DNA from: Caenimonas aquaedulcis
GTDB lineage: Bacteria; Pseudomonadota; Gammaproteobacteria; Burkholderiales; Burkholderiaceae_C
Reading direction: 5' to 3'
Assembly: GCF_015831345.1 (NCBI RefSeq)
Contig: NZ_JADWYS010000001.1
Location: forward strand, 692,118-756,117
Length of the DNA stretch: 64,000 bases
Shown in pieces: positions 33,543 through 41,130 of the stretch (positions within the stretch are counted from its first letter, which is position 1; each line of letters opens with the position of its first letter). The notes under the pieces are model-generated. The model was given only the letters and a program-made list of their open reading frames with translations. It was not told where the DNA came from and searched no databases. Made by a program: the position numbers and the translations under genes.

Positions 33543-34520
33543 TCACGAGGTCACGGCCTTCGGCGCGGCCCATTTCCTGCAGCGCTCGTACAGTGGATCG
33601 CCGCCCCACTGCTTCCACACCTCCAGCTGTACCGCGCCCTTCATGCGGCGCAACGCCTGCGCCGTGGCCTCCTGGTCGCCCGCCTTGCACGCCATGACCG
33701 CCGCCTGGTTGAGCAAGTCGTCGGATGCAGGGCCGCGCTCCTGCAGGTCGGCGAGGCCCCGCTTCATCGTCGGCCAGTCGATGAGGCCGCGGCCGAACGG
33801 GTCTTCGTAAACTTCGGCGGAGACGTACGGGTTCCAGAGATAGATCCGCGCGTACATGCCCTTGCCGTGCGTCTTCTCCGACAGCTCGGCGGAACGGCGC
33901 GCCAGCCACGCGAGCGGTTCCGGGCCGCTTCGCTGCTCGGGCACCAGCGCCTTGGCTGCGGCCGTGGCGTAGAACATCGAGGTGGCGTCCACGCGCAACG
34001 CGGCCTCCACCGCGCGCTTCAGGCGGTCGGCGGGCCAGCCGTCGCGCTGGGCCTGGATGATCGTGAGCGTGTGCCACACGACATCGTTCTTCGCGTTGGG
34101 CTGCGCCGCGGCTAGCAGCTTGCGCACCTCGGCAAGGGCTGCCTCCTCCTTGCCCCAGTCGCCGGATTTCTCCAGGCGTCCGGCGTAGCGACTGCGCTCC
34201 ATGGCGCGCGCGATCATGGCGGCGGTCGATCGCGGGGAGTGCTGGAGCCATTTGCGGGTGGCTTCGTCGTCCTCGGCCCACTTCTTGTCGTTGAAGCCCA
34301 GCCACATGTTGAAGAAGAAGTAGACCGTCTCGTGTTCCCATGCGCCGGGCACCGGAGCCGCCGCGATGTCCCGGGCATAGAGCTGGTCGAGTTCGTCGAA
34401 CCTGCCGGCGACCAACAAGGGGCGTGTCTCCCGGGCGAATGCCGAGGACTGCGCGAAGCCCGGTGCGCACGCCAGCAGCAGCCAGGCGATCGCCATCCAG
34501 CGCGCGATCGGCGATTGCAT
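33543..34520 (-). CDS. Exported DUF4034-like protein, downstream paralogue
   Basis: This 325-residue protein has a signal peptide (MQSPIARWMAIAWLLLACAPGFAQ). The mature part is helical and TPR-like, with family-type blocks SPRSTAAMIARAMERSRYAG, MYARIYLWNPYVSAE, LIDWPTMKRGLADL and a C-terminal YERCRKWA. It resembles DUF4034 proteins; function unknown. It is clearly paralogous to the gene just upstream, which has FARIYWSMHGY, VDWPSIRAGFDDL and RCKRWA at matching places. The start was set at 34520, because the longer frame upstream reads as non-coding. The two genes are separated by four bases. Confidence 0.7.
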   Translation of the reverse strand: MQSPIARWMAIAWLLLACAPGFAQSSAFARETRPLLVAGRFDELDQLYARDIAAAPVPGAWEHETVYFFFNMWLGFNDKKWAEDDEATRKWLQHSPRSTAAMIARAMERSRYAGRLEKSGDWGKEEAALAEVRKLLAAAQPNAKNDVVWHTLTIIQAQRDGWPADRLKRAVEAALRVDATSMFYATAAAKALVPEQRSGPEPLAWLARRSAELSEKTHGKGMYARIYLWNPYVSAEVYEDPFGRGLIDWPTMKRGLADLQERGPASDDLLNQAAVMACKAGDQEATAQALRRMKGAVQLEVWKQWGGDPLYERCRKWAAPKAVTS

Positions 34521-34524
34521 CGCC

Positions 34525-35514
34525 TCAGCCCTCCGCCCAGCGCTTGCAGCGCATCCAGTTCGCCCGCGTCTCCCAGGCCATGGGATCAACGCGCTCTCCC
34601 ACGGCGGTGAGCACGCGCCGCGTCGTCGCCTTGTCGCCGACATCGCAGGCGATTCGCGCGTAGTAATTGAGGTTCCACGGGTCGGGGTAGCGCTTGACGA
34701 GGTCGTCGAAGCCCGCGCGGATGGACGGCCAGTCGACCTCCGGCTGGCTCAAGCCGGAAGGCCCGAGGTAGCCGTGCATGCTCCAGTAGATCCGCGCGAA
34801 GAGCGCCTTGCCGTCGGTCTTCTTCGTGCGGTCCGCCGCGTAGTCCGCGAAGGCGGCAAGCTGCTGCATGCTGCCGCCCCATTGAGGCAGCATGGCCTCG
34901 GCGATTTCGAAATAAGTGTCGTAATACCCGGGGAATTCTTCCAGCGACGCCTGCGCGAACTCGCGATATTTGTCGTCGGGCCAGCCTGCCAGGCGCCCGA
35001 GGTGCAGCATCTGCCAGCGCCATGTCGGGTCCCTGCGGCCTTCTTCGGCGCGGCTGGACAAGGCAACTCCCGCTTTCGCCAGGTAGTCCTTGAGTTTCGC
35101 CCAATCCTCCTTGCCCACCGTGCTGGCATAACCCGTGCCCCGATAGTCCCACCCGTGTTCCGAGTAGGCCTTCGACAGCGCGATCGCAGCGATGGTGGAC
35201 TTCGGATACTGCGCGAACCACTTGTGCGCCTGGTCCTCGATAGGCTTCCAGTACGCGTCGTTGCCTTTCGCCTCCACGGTCTTCGGCAAGCTGCGAAACA
35301 TCAGGTACACCATCTGGCTCGTGACGAAGACCCCGCTCGGCATCCGCTCGCGCGAGCCCAGCGCCCTGGCATAGCGCGCCTCGATGGCGGCGAAGTCGCC
35401 GCGCTGGAACGCGCTGTCGAATTCGACCCCCAGCGCCTTGCGCATCTCGGACTCGCCGGCGTGCGCGCCCATGGCGCAGCAAGCGAACAGCATGACGATC
35501 CAACTTCTGAACAT
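34525..35514 (-). CDS. Exported DUF4034-like protein, upstream paralogue
   Basis: This 329-residue protein has a signal peptide (MFRSWIVMLFACCAMGAHAGE) and then helical repeats: YPKSTIAAIALSKAYSEHGWDYRG, EFPGYYDTYFEIAEAMLPQWGG, ALFARIYWSMHGYLG, VDWPSIRAGFDDLVKRYPDPWNLNYYARIACDVGD and the end RCKRWAEG. It resembles DUF4034 proteins, which are periplasmic or secreted and uncharacterised. It forms an operon with its paralogue downstream; the two are shared in order and spacing but well diverged, so the duplication is old. The start at 35514 begins the signal peptide. Confidence 0.7.
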   Translation of the reverse strand: MFRSWIVMLFACCAMGAHAGESEMRKALGVEFDSAFQRGDFAAIEARYARALGSRERMPSGVFVTSQMVYLMFRSLPKTVEAKGNDAYWKPIEDQAHKWFAQYPKSTIAAIALSKAYSEHGWDYRGTGYASTVGKEDWAKLKDYLAKAGVALSSRAEEGRRDPTWRWQMLHLGRLAGWPDDKYREFAQASLEEFPGYYDTYFEIAEAMLPQWGGSMQQLAAFADYAADRTKKTDGKALFARIYWSMHGYLGPSGLSQPEVDWPSIRAGFDDLVKRYPDPWNLNYYARIACDVGDKATTRRVLTAVGERVDPMAWETRANWMRCKRWAEG

Positions 35515-35612
35515 CCGCGATTCCCCCCTAATTTCGCAGCGATGGTAAGCGATGGCCCGCGGCGGAATCTGAGAAACTCGGCGCCTGCATCCGAATTCGA
35601 GGAGGACTTCAC

Positions 35613-36326
35613 ATGGGCGCGCAATGGAAGGCAAAAGGCAAGGCGCAAGCCGCCGACGCGAGGGGCAAGCTCTTCGGCCGGCTGGCCAAGGACATCATGG
35701 TGGCGGCGCGCAGCGGCGCGGACCCTGCGACCAATTCGCGGCTGCGCCTCGTCGTCGAGCAGGCGCGCAAGGTGTCCATGCCCAAGGACACGCTGGACCG
35801 CGCGATCAAGAAGGGCGCGGGGCTCACCGGCGAAGCCGTGAACTTCGAGCACGTGATCTATGAAGGCTTCGCGCCGCACCAGGTGCCGCTGATGGTCGAG
35901 TGCCTCACGGACAACGTCAACCGCACCGCGCCGGAGATGCGCGTGCTCTTCCGCAAGGGCCAGCTCGGCACCTCCGGCTCGGTGTCCTGGGACTTCGACC
36001 ACGTGGGCATGATCGAAGCAGAGCCGGCCGCGGCAGGGGCAGACCCGGAGGTCGCCGCCATCGAAGCGGGCGCGCAGGACTTCGAGGCCGGCGAGGCCGA
36101 AGGCACGACGCTCTTCATCACCGACGCGACCGACCTCGACCTCGTGAGCCGCGCCCTGCCCGCGCATGGCTTCACGGTTCTGTCGGCCAAGCTCGGCTAC
36201 AAGCCGAAGAACCCGGTCGACCCGGCAAATCTCACGCCCGCGGCGCTCGAGGAGGTGGAAGCCTTCCTCGCGGCCATCGACGCGCACGATGACGTGCAGA
36301 ATGTATTCGTCGGCCTTGCCGGCTGA
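35613..36326 (+). CDS. YebC/PmpR family DNA-binding protein
   Basis: This 237-residue YebC-type protein is annotated in many genomes as a transcriptional regulator; some family members relieve ribosome stalling. Conserved openings are [28 protein letters not shown], then ANSRLRL-like [28 protein letters not shown] (23-55), [23 protein letters not shown] and DFDHVGMIE. The three-domain layout and length are normal. The ribosome site GAGGAGG is strong. The downstream FKBP gene follows after 13 bases and may be co-transcribed. Confidence 0.94.
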   Translation: MGAQWKAKGKAQAADARGKLFGRLAKDIMVAARSGADPATNSRLRLVVEQARKVSMPKDTLDRAIKKGAGLTGEAVNFEHVIYEGFAPHQVPLMVECLTDNVNRTAPEMRVLFRKGQLGTSGSVSWDFDHVGMIEAEPAAAGADPEVAAIEAGAQDFEAGEAEGTTLFITDATDLDLVSRALPAHGFTVLSAKLGYKPKNPVDPANLTPAALEEVEAFLAAIDAHDDVQNVFVGLAG

Positions 36327-36339
36327 AGGAGTTTCCATC

Positions 36340-36741
36340 TTGTTCCAACGCATCTTCGTCGCTGCCGCCATCGTGGCCTTGTCCGCCTGCGCCACGGCCG
36401 CGCAGCCCGTCACCACCGCCAGCGGGCTCGTCTACCAATCCCTGAAGGACGGTTCGGGCAAGTCGCCCGCCGCCACCGACACCGTGCGCGTCCACTACCG
36501 CGGCACGCTCATGGACGGCAAGGAGTTCGACAGCTCCTACTCGCGCGGCGAACCCACCGAGTTCCCGCTCAACCGCGTGATCAAGTGCTGGACCGAAGGC
36601 GTCCAGCTCATGAAGCCGGGCGGCAAGGCCCGCCTTACCTGCCCGGCGGCCATTGCCTATGGCGAGCGCGGCGCGGGCGGCGGCGTGATCCCGCCCAACG
36701 CCACGCTCGTGTTCGAGATCGAACTGCTGCAAGTGAAGTGA
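36340..36741 (+). CDS. FKBP-type peptidyl-prolyl isomerase, lipoprotein form
   Basis: This 133-residue protein has a signal peptide with the lipobox LSAC (Cys at about 17) and one FKBP domain (about 25-133): VRVHYRGTLMDGKEFDSSYSRGEP, FPLNRVIKCWTEGVQLMKPGGKARL and AYGERGAGGGVIPPNATLVFEIELL. The active-site residues Tyr, Phe, Asp, Trp-equivalent and Tyr-Gly are present. It helps fold proteins in the periplasm. The start is TTG at 36340, with AAGGAG at eight-base spacing; an earlier start would lie inside yebC. A short gene follows after four bases, so yebC-FKBP-STAS-like is probably one operon. Confidence 0.9.
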   Translation: MFQRIFVAAAIVALSACATAAQPVTTASGLVYQSLKDGSGKSPAATDTVRVHYRGTLMDGKEFDSSYSRGEPTEFPLNRVIKCWTEGVQLMKPGGKARLTCPAAIAYGERGAGGGVIPPNATLVFEIELLQVK

Positions 36742-36745
36742 TTCC

Positions 36746-37111
36746 ATGCCCGTCACTTTCACCGTCGAGCACCGGAGCCGGTATTCGGTGGTACGCGTCG
36801 ACGGCGAGCCCGACCTCAACGAATTCCTGACCTTCGTCGAGCGCCTGGGCGTGGAATCCGCCGGCTGGGGTGTGCGCGAGGTGCTGGTGGACATGCGCAC
36901 CGTCCGCTCGCTCAAGACCTTCACCGAGCACTACGCGATCGGCGAATCGGTCGCGAGGCACCTCGCCCACCTGCGCAAGATGGCGTCGGTGGTGCCCGCC
37001 GACCGCGTGACGCGCGCCAGCGAGAAGACGGCCAAGCGCTCGGGCGTCAACCTCACGGTCTTCACCACCGAGAGCGAAGCGATCGAGTGGCTGCTTTCGG
37101 CCGACAGCTGA
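36746..37111 (+). CDS. SpoIIAA/STAS-like single-domain protein
   Basis: This 121-residue soluble protein has the SpoIIAA-like pattern: FTVEHRSRYSVVRVDGEPDLNEFLTFVERL, REVLVDMRTVRSLKTFTEHYAIGESVARHLAHL, KMASVVPADRVT and the end NLTVFTTESEAIEWLLS. The last block matches that of the protein at 11546-11908, and both share strand order, so they belong to one family. No phosphorylation site is obvious. The role is unknown; in STAS families it would be protein-protein regulation. It lies four bases after the FKBP gene. Confidence 0.65.
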   Translation: MPVTFTVEHRSRYSVVRVDGEPDLNEFLTFVERLGVESAGWGVREVLVDMRTVRSLKTFTEHYAIGESVARHLAHLRKMASVVPADRVTRASEKTAKRSGVNLTVFTTESEAIEWLLSADS

Positions 37112-37159
37112 GCTTGTCCGGGGACTCTTTCCGTTTTTCCGACTGCGCCAGTGCGCGTT

Positions 37160-37167
37160 GTCCGACA
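37160..37167 (+). promoter_or_regulatory. Copy of recurrent intergenic motif (GTCCGACA)
   Basis: TGCGCGTT is followed by GTCCGACA, 93 bases before the glycine-zipper gene start, in the same direction. Confidence 0.4.
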
Positions 37168-37260
37168 TGACCATACCGCCGAGCACGTCAATCTGACGCC
37201 TGAGCCTGCGCCTGGCATGCGAGGGCTCTTCATCCGAACGGCACATCAAGGAGACCATCC

Positions 37261-37761
37261 ATGTCAGACAAGAATCCCACGAATGCAGATCCCATCACCG
37301 GCGCGCCCGGTGCCCATCCTGTCGGCACCGGCGCTGGCGCCGCGGCCGGCGCGGCAGCCGGAGCCGCTGTCGGCTCCATCGCGGGCCCGGTCGGTACCGT
37401 GGTTGGCGGCGCGGTCGGTGCGATCGCCGGCGGCCTCGCAGGCAAGGGCGCCGCCGAAGGCGTGAACCCCACGGCCGAGGACAGCTACTGGCGCGACAAC
37501 TACACCAAGACGCCAGGCTACAAGAAGGACTACACGTACGACGACTACGCGCCCGCATACCGTGCCGGCTACACCGGCTGGGAGCGCGCCCGCGCGAACG
37601 GCGAAAGCTTCGAGAAGCACGAGCCCACGATGCGCAGCGAATTCGAGCGCACCAAGGGCCAGTCGCGCCTGAAATGGGAAGAAGCGAAGGACGCCTCGCG
37701 CGCCGCATGGCATCGCGTCGAGCGCGCCATCCCCGGCGATGCGGACGGCGACGGCCGCTGA
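37261..37761 (+). CDS. Glycine-zipper stress-type protein
   Basis: This 166-residue protein has no signal peptide. Residues about 22-62 form Gly/Ala-rich glycine-zipper helices (GAGAAAGAAAGAAVGSIAGP and VGGAVGAIAGGLAGK) that can insert into or pack on membranes. The C-terminal part is charged and Tyr-rich (YWRDNYTKTPGYKKDYTYDDYAPAYRAGYTGWERA) and ends near RLKWEEAKDASRAAWHRVERAIPGD. The C-terminal block occurs in many small Burkholderiales proteins, often annotated as stress-related. AAGGAG lies seven bases before the ATG. It has a motif copy upstream and a clear terminator downstream, so it is a single-gene unit. Confidence 0.75.
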   Translation: MSDKNPTNADPITGAPGAHPVGTGAGAAAGAAAGAAVGSIAGPVGTVVGGAVGAIAGGLAGKGAAEGVNPTAEDSYWRDNYTKTPGYKKDYTYDDYAPAYRAGYTGWERARANGESFEKHEPTMRSEFERTKGQSRLKWEEAKDASRAAWHRVERAIPGDADGDGR

Positions 37762-37786
37762 GCGCGCTTCCGGCGCATGCGGATCG

Positions 37787-37808
37787 ACGGGCCTTCGGGC
37801 CCGTTTTT
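37787..37808 (+). terminator. Rho-independent terminator of the glycine-zipper gene
   Basis: ACGGGCC, loop TTCG and GGCCCGT, followed by TTTT. The 7-bp stem with a stable UUCG tetraloop lies 25 bases after the stop codon. Confidence 0.85.
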
Positions 37809-37818
37809 CATGGGCTCG

Positions 37819-39252
37819 TCACGTGCCGGCGATCGGGCCAAAGCCGCCCTCCTTCTGCGCCGCGAGCCATGCGACCGCGGCCCAGGCCGCGGCGTTCTGA
37901 GGCATCGTGGCCGGGTCCACCCGGTCCACGGTGTCGTTGATGGTGTGGTGGACGTCGAAGTATTTCGTGGCGTCCTGGGACAGCTCGAGCGCGGGCCACC
38001 GGTTCAGGTCCATCAGCGCCGAGATGTCGGGCTCGGGCGAGCCGTCGTTGCCTTCCGTCGCGATGCCGAGCGGCTGCAGCACGCGCCCCATCGCGGCGAT
38101 CGCCGGCAGTGCGGATTCGGCAACCCGGCTGCGCAGGCGCCAGATGCGGCCCGCGCCGAGGTCGCTTTCGCCCATCAACTGGTGCGGCACGTCCTTGTAG
38201 CGCGCCGCGTACGCCTTCGCGCCGTCGAAGCCGTTCTCCTCGTTGGCGAACAGCACGACGCGAACGGTGCGGCGCGGCTTGCGTCCCGCTTCGATGATGG
38301 CCTTGGCCGCCGCCATCACGATGCCCACCCCCGCCGCATCGTCCTGTGCGCCGGGGGTGATGTCCCACGAGTCCAGGTGCGCGCCGAGCAGGACGATCTC
38401 CCCGGCGAGGCCGGTGCCGGGGACTTCGCCGATCACGTTGTTCGCGAGCGCCGGCACCTGAGCCGTCGCGGCCATCGCGAGCCGCACGCGCACGGGCCGG
38501 CCGTTCGCCGCGCGCTCCGCGATCCACTGGGCGTCCATCGTCGACACGGCGACCGCCGGAATCTTCGCGACATCGTCGTCGTAGCGCATGGACCCGGTGT
38601 GCGCGATGCGGTCCGTATCCGTCCCGAGCGAGCGGATCACGACGGCCAGCGCGCCGCGCTTGCCCGCTTCCACCGCGCCGAGCACCCGCCCGCGGATCGC
38701 CTCGCCGTAACTGCCCGTGCCCCGCTCCCGCCCGAGCTGGCGGTCGATGAAGGCGATGCGGCCGCGCGCCCGGTCCGTCGTGTCGTCGCGCAGTGCGGCG
38801 AAGTCCGGGTAGTACGCGATCTCGCCTTCCACACCGCCCGCGGGCGTGCCGACGGAGTTGCCGAGGGCCGCGACGATCAGCCTTCGCGCCTGCGGCGCGA
38901 GCACGTCGAGCGTCGTGGCCCCCCGCTGCCACGCCGAGAGCGCAACGGGCTCGGCACGCACGTTGGAAAATCCGAGCGCCGCAAGGCGCGCGAGCGCCCA
39001 TTGCGTGGCCTTGTCGTAGCCGGGCGAGCCCGCGGGCCGGGGCCCCACCTCGCTCACCAGCGAAGCCATCAGGTTGAACGCGAGGTTGCTGCGCAGCGCC
39101 TGGTCGCGCAAGGCTGCCGCATGCGCGAGGTCGTCTTCGGTGAAGGGCGCCGCGCCCTGCGCGAACGTGCGCAACGGCAGAGCTGAAAGCAGGGGCGCGG
39201 CCAGCAGCGATTGCACGAAGCGGCGCCGTTGCCCGGTGTAGAGTGAATGCAT
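37819..39252 (-). CDS. M28 family metallopeptidase (aminopeptidase-like)
   Basis: This 477-residue zinc exopeptidase has a signal peptide with a basic start (MHSLYTGQRRRFVQSLLAAPLLSALPLRTFAQ), so it is periplasmic or secreted. A PA-like insert domain (about 115-240) is followed by the peptidase core with zinc motifs in order: HLDSWDITPG, DDAAGVGIVMAA, FANEENGFDGA (catalytic and ligand Glu), ESDLGAG and the late HHTINDTVD. Specificity is unknown. Translation is taken from 39252; a -10-like CACAAT ends seven bases before it and there is no ribosome site. It is divergent from cbpA, with only 28 bases between the two start codons. Confidence 0.9.
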   Translation of the reverse strand: MHSLYTGQRRRFVQSLLAAPLLSALPLRTFAQGAAPFTEDDLAHAAALRDQALRSNLAFNLMASLVSEVGPRPAGSPGYDKATQWALARLAALGFSNVRAEPVALSAWQRGATTLDVLAPQARRLIVAALGNSVGTPAGGVEGEIAYYPDFAALRDDTTDRARGRIAFIDRQLGRERGTGSYGEAIRGRVLGAVEAGKRGALAVVIRSLGTDTDRIAHTGSMRYDDDVAKIPAVAVSTMDAQWIAERAANGRPVRVRLAMAATAQVPALANNVIGEVPGTGLAGEIVLLGAHLDSWDITPGAQDDAAGVGIVMAAAKAIIEAGRKPRRTVRVVLFANEENGFDGAKAYAARYKDVPHQLMGESDLGAGRIWRLRSRVAESALPAIAAMGRVLQPLGIATEGNDGSPEPDISALMDLNRWPALELSQDATKYFDVHHTINDTVDRVDPATMPQNAAAWAAVAWLAAQKEGGFGPIAGT

Positions 39253-39259
39253 CGCACGG

Positions 39260-39265
39260 ATTGTG
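39260..39265 (-). promoter_or_regulatory. -10-like CACAAT seven bases before the M28 start codon
   Basis: On the minus strand CACAAT is followed by CCGTGCG and the ATG at 39252. No Shine-Dalgarno is present, so a leaderless mRNA is likely. Confidence 0.4.
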
Positions 39266-39280
39266 CACAGGAGCGCACGC

Positions 39281-40234
39281 ATGGATTTCAAGGACTATTA
39301 CAAGATCCTGGGCGTGGAGAAGACCGCCACCGAGCCCGAGATCAAGAAGGCCTATCGCAAGCTCGCCCGCAAGTACCACCCGGACGTGAGCAAGGAAGCC
39401 GACGCGGCGGTGCGCATGTCGGAAGTCAACGAGGCGAACGCCGTGCTGTCCGATCCCGAAAAGCGCGCCGCCTACGATTCGCTCGGATCGCAGCCCCACG
39501 CGCAGGCCGGCCGCGACTTCCGCCCGCCCCCGAACTGGGACGCCGGCTTCGAATTCACCGGCGACGGCCAGGGCGGCGGTCAGTTCAGCGACTTCTTCGA
39601 GGAGTTGTTCGGCCGCGCGGCGCACGGCCAGCGCGCCCAGGCGGCGGGACGCCGGCCGGCCGCGTCCCGCGGCGAAGACCATCACGCGCGCATCGAGCTC
39701 GACCTGCTGGACGCCTACCACGGCGCGCAGCGCACCATCTCCTTGCGGCAGCCGCGCCTGGACGAGCAGGGGCGCGTCGTCATGCAGGACCACCAGCTCG
39801 AGGTGAAGATTCCCACCGGGGTACGCGAGGGCCAGCACATCCGCCTGGCCGGCCGCGGCGAGCCCGGCTACGCCGGCGGCCCGCCCGGGGACCTGCTGCT
39901 CGAAGTGGCGTTCAAGCCGGACGCGCGCTGGTGCGCCGAGGGCCGCGATGTGTACCAGCGCGTTCCGCTCGCGCCGTGGGAGGCCGCGCTCGGGGGCCCC
40001 GTGGTGGTGGGCACGCCCACGGGGGACGCGGAGGTGACCGTGCCGGCCGGGTGGAAGCCCGGCCGCAAGTTGCGCCTGAAGGGCCGCGGCATCCCGGGCA
40101 AGGACCCGGGCGACCTCTACCTCGAGCTCGAACTCGCCCTGCCGCCCACGGACACCGAAGCCGCCCGCGAGGCCTTCGCCGCGCTGGCGAAGGCATTTCC
40201 CTCTTTCGATGCGCGCCGCGCGCAAGGAGCATGA
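39281..40234 (+). CDS. cbpA: Curved-DNA-binding protein / DnaJ-class co-chaperone
   Basis: This 317-residue protein has an N-terminal J domain (1-70: DYYKILGVEKTATEPEIKKAYRKLARKYHPDVSK, with HPD at about 33-35), a Gly-rich linker (about 75-120) and the two C-terminal substrate-binding domains of CbpA/DnaJ (about 130-310; LEVKIPTGVREGQHIRLAGRG, PAGWKPGRKLRLKGRGIPGK). The zinc-finger domain of DnaJ is absent, as in CbpA. It works with DnaK and binds curved DNA in stationary phase in Escherichia coli. An AGGAG ribosome site precedes the ATG at 39281. The modulator gene cbpM follows directly. Confidence 0.94.
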   Translation: MDFKDYYKILGVEKTATEPEIKKAYRKLARKYHPDVSKEADAAVRMSEVNEANAVLSDPEKRAAYDSLGSQPHAQAGRDFRPPPNWDAGFEFTGDGQGGGQFSDFFEELFGRAAHGQRAQAAGRRPAASRGEDHHARIELDLLDAYHGAQRTISLRQPRLDEQGRVVMQDHQLEVKIPTGVREGQHIRLAGRGEPGYAGGPPGDLLLEVAFKPDARWCAEGRDVYQRVPLAPWEAALGGPVVVGTPTGDAEVTVPAGWKPGRKLRLKGRGIPGKDPGDLYLELELALPPTDTEAAREAFAALAKAFPSFDARRAQGA

Positions 40235-40236
40235 CC

Positions 40237-40539
40237 ATGGCCCACGAAACCCATCATGCGCAGTTGCTGGGCGACGCCGCGTTCACCGACGAGGAGCTCG
40301 CGCGGGCCTGCGGCGTGCAGCTCACCTGGGTGCACGAACACGTGCAGGCGGGTGTCCTGAGCCTCGATTCGGGCAGCGGGCAATGGCGCTTCGCCAGCAC
40401 GACGCTGGTGCGCGCGCGCCGCATCGCGCGGCTCGAATCCGACTTCGACGCGGACCCGCAGCTCGCCGCGTTGACGGCCGACCTCATCGAGGAAGTCGCC
40501 GAGCTTCGCCGGCGGCTGGCCGCTTTGCAGCCCCGATAA
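40237..40539 (+). CDS. cbpM: CbpM chaperone-modulator protein
   Basis: This 100-residue MerR-type helix-turn-helix protein is the specific inhibitor of CbpA (FTDEELARACGVQLTWVHEHVQAGVL, LVRARRIARLESDFDADPQLAALTADLIEEVAELRRRL). It binds the J domain in other bacteria. Two in-frame ATGs exist. The one at 40231 overlaps the cbpA stop but lies too close to AAGGAG; the one at 40237 has a spacing of seven and is preferred. The stop codon region contains the -10-like GATAAT of the next gene. Confidence 0.88.
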   Translation: MAHETHHAQLLGDAAFTDEELARACGVQLTWVHEHVQAGVLSLDSGSGQWRFASTTLVRARRIARLESDFDADPQLAALTADLIEEVAELRRRLAALQPR

Positions 40540-40540
40540 T
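40535..40540 (+). promoter_or_regulatory. -10-like GATAAT seven bases before the EVE gene start
   Basis: GATAAT overlaps the stop codon of cbpM, and seven bases (CCCGCGC) separate it from the ATG at 40548. With no ribosome site this looks like a leaderless promoter inside the end of the preceding gene. Confidence 0.45.
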
Positions 40541-40547
40541 CCCGCGC

Positions 40548-41018
40548 ATGGCGAAGAACTACTGGCTGATGAAGTCCGAACCCGAAGAGGTTTCCGTGGA
40601 CGACGCGATCGCGGCGCCCCAGTCGACCGTGGCATGGACCGGCGTGCGCAACTACCTCGCACGCAATTACATGCGCGACCTGATGCGCGTGGACGACGGG
40701 GTCCTCTTCTATCACTCGAGCTGCGCGGAGCCGGGCATCGTGGGCATCGGGCGTGTGGCGTCCACGCCCTACCCGGACCCGACGCAGTTCGAGAAGAAGT
40801 CGAAATACTTCGACCCGAAGTCGAAGAAAGACGAGCCGCGCTGGCAGCTCGTGGACGTCCAGGTGACACGCAAGATCCCCAACATCACGCTCGCCGAGAT
40901 GCGCGCCCGCCCCGAACTGGCGGACATGGTCGTGCTGCAGAAGGGCAACCGCCTGTCCATCACGCCGGTCGATGCGAAGCACTGGAAAGCGATCACCGGC
41001 CGGCTTCCCAAGGGCTGA
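40548..41018 (+). CDS. EVE domain-containing protein
   Basis: This 156-residue protein consists of one EVE (PUA-like) domain: MAKNYWLMKSEPEEVSVDD, TGVRNYLARNYMRDLMRVDDGVLFYHSSCAEPGIVGIGRV, and RWQLVDVQVTRKI then ADMVVLQKGNRLSITPVDAKHW. EVE domains bind modified nucleotides (for example methylcytosine or tRNA modifications), but the target here is unknown. The gene follows cbpM after eight bases and probably has its own promoter. Confidence 0.93.
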   Translation: MAKNYWLMKSEPEEVSVDDAIAAPQSTVAWTGVRNYLARNYMRDLMRVDDGVLFYHSSCAEPGIVGIGRVASTPYPDPTQFEKKSKYFDPKSKKDEPRWQLVDVQVTRKIPNITLAEMRARPELADMVVLQKGNRLSITPVDAKHWKAITGRLPKG

Positions 41019-41037
41019 CAGGCCGCCCGTCGGCCTT

Positions 41038-41045
41038 GTCCTACA
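41038..41045 (+). promoter_or_regulatory. Copy of recurrent intergenic motif GTCCTACA upstream of the stressosome operon
   Basis: TTGTCCTACA on the plus strand, 85 bases before the rsbR start codon. A -10-like TAGAAT is found at 41067-41072, 25 bases after TTGTCC, which is too far for a standard promoter spacing. The motif may be an operator or the element of a non-standard sigma factor. Confidence 0.45.
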
Positions 41046-41130
41046 GGGGAAGCTCAACCGCAACCCTAGAATGGTCCGCTTGCGCCCGAAGGGCGCGGCC
41101 TCATCATTCCAACTGCAGCACGGAGCCCGC

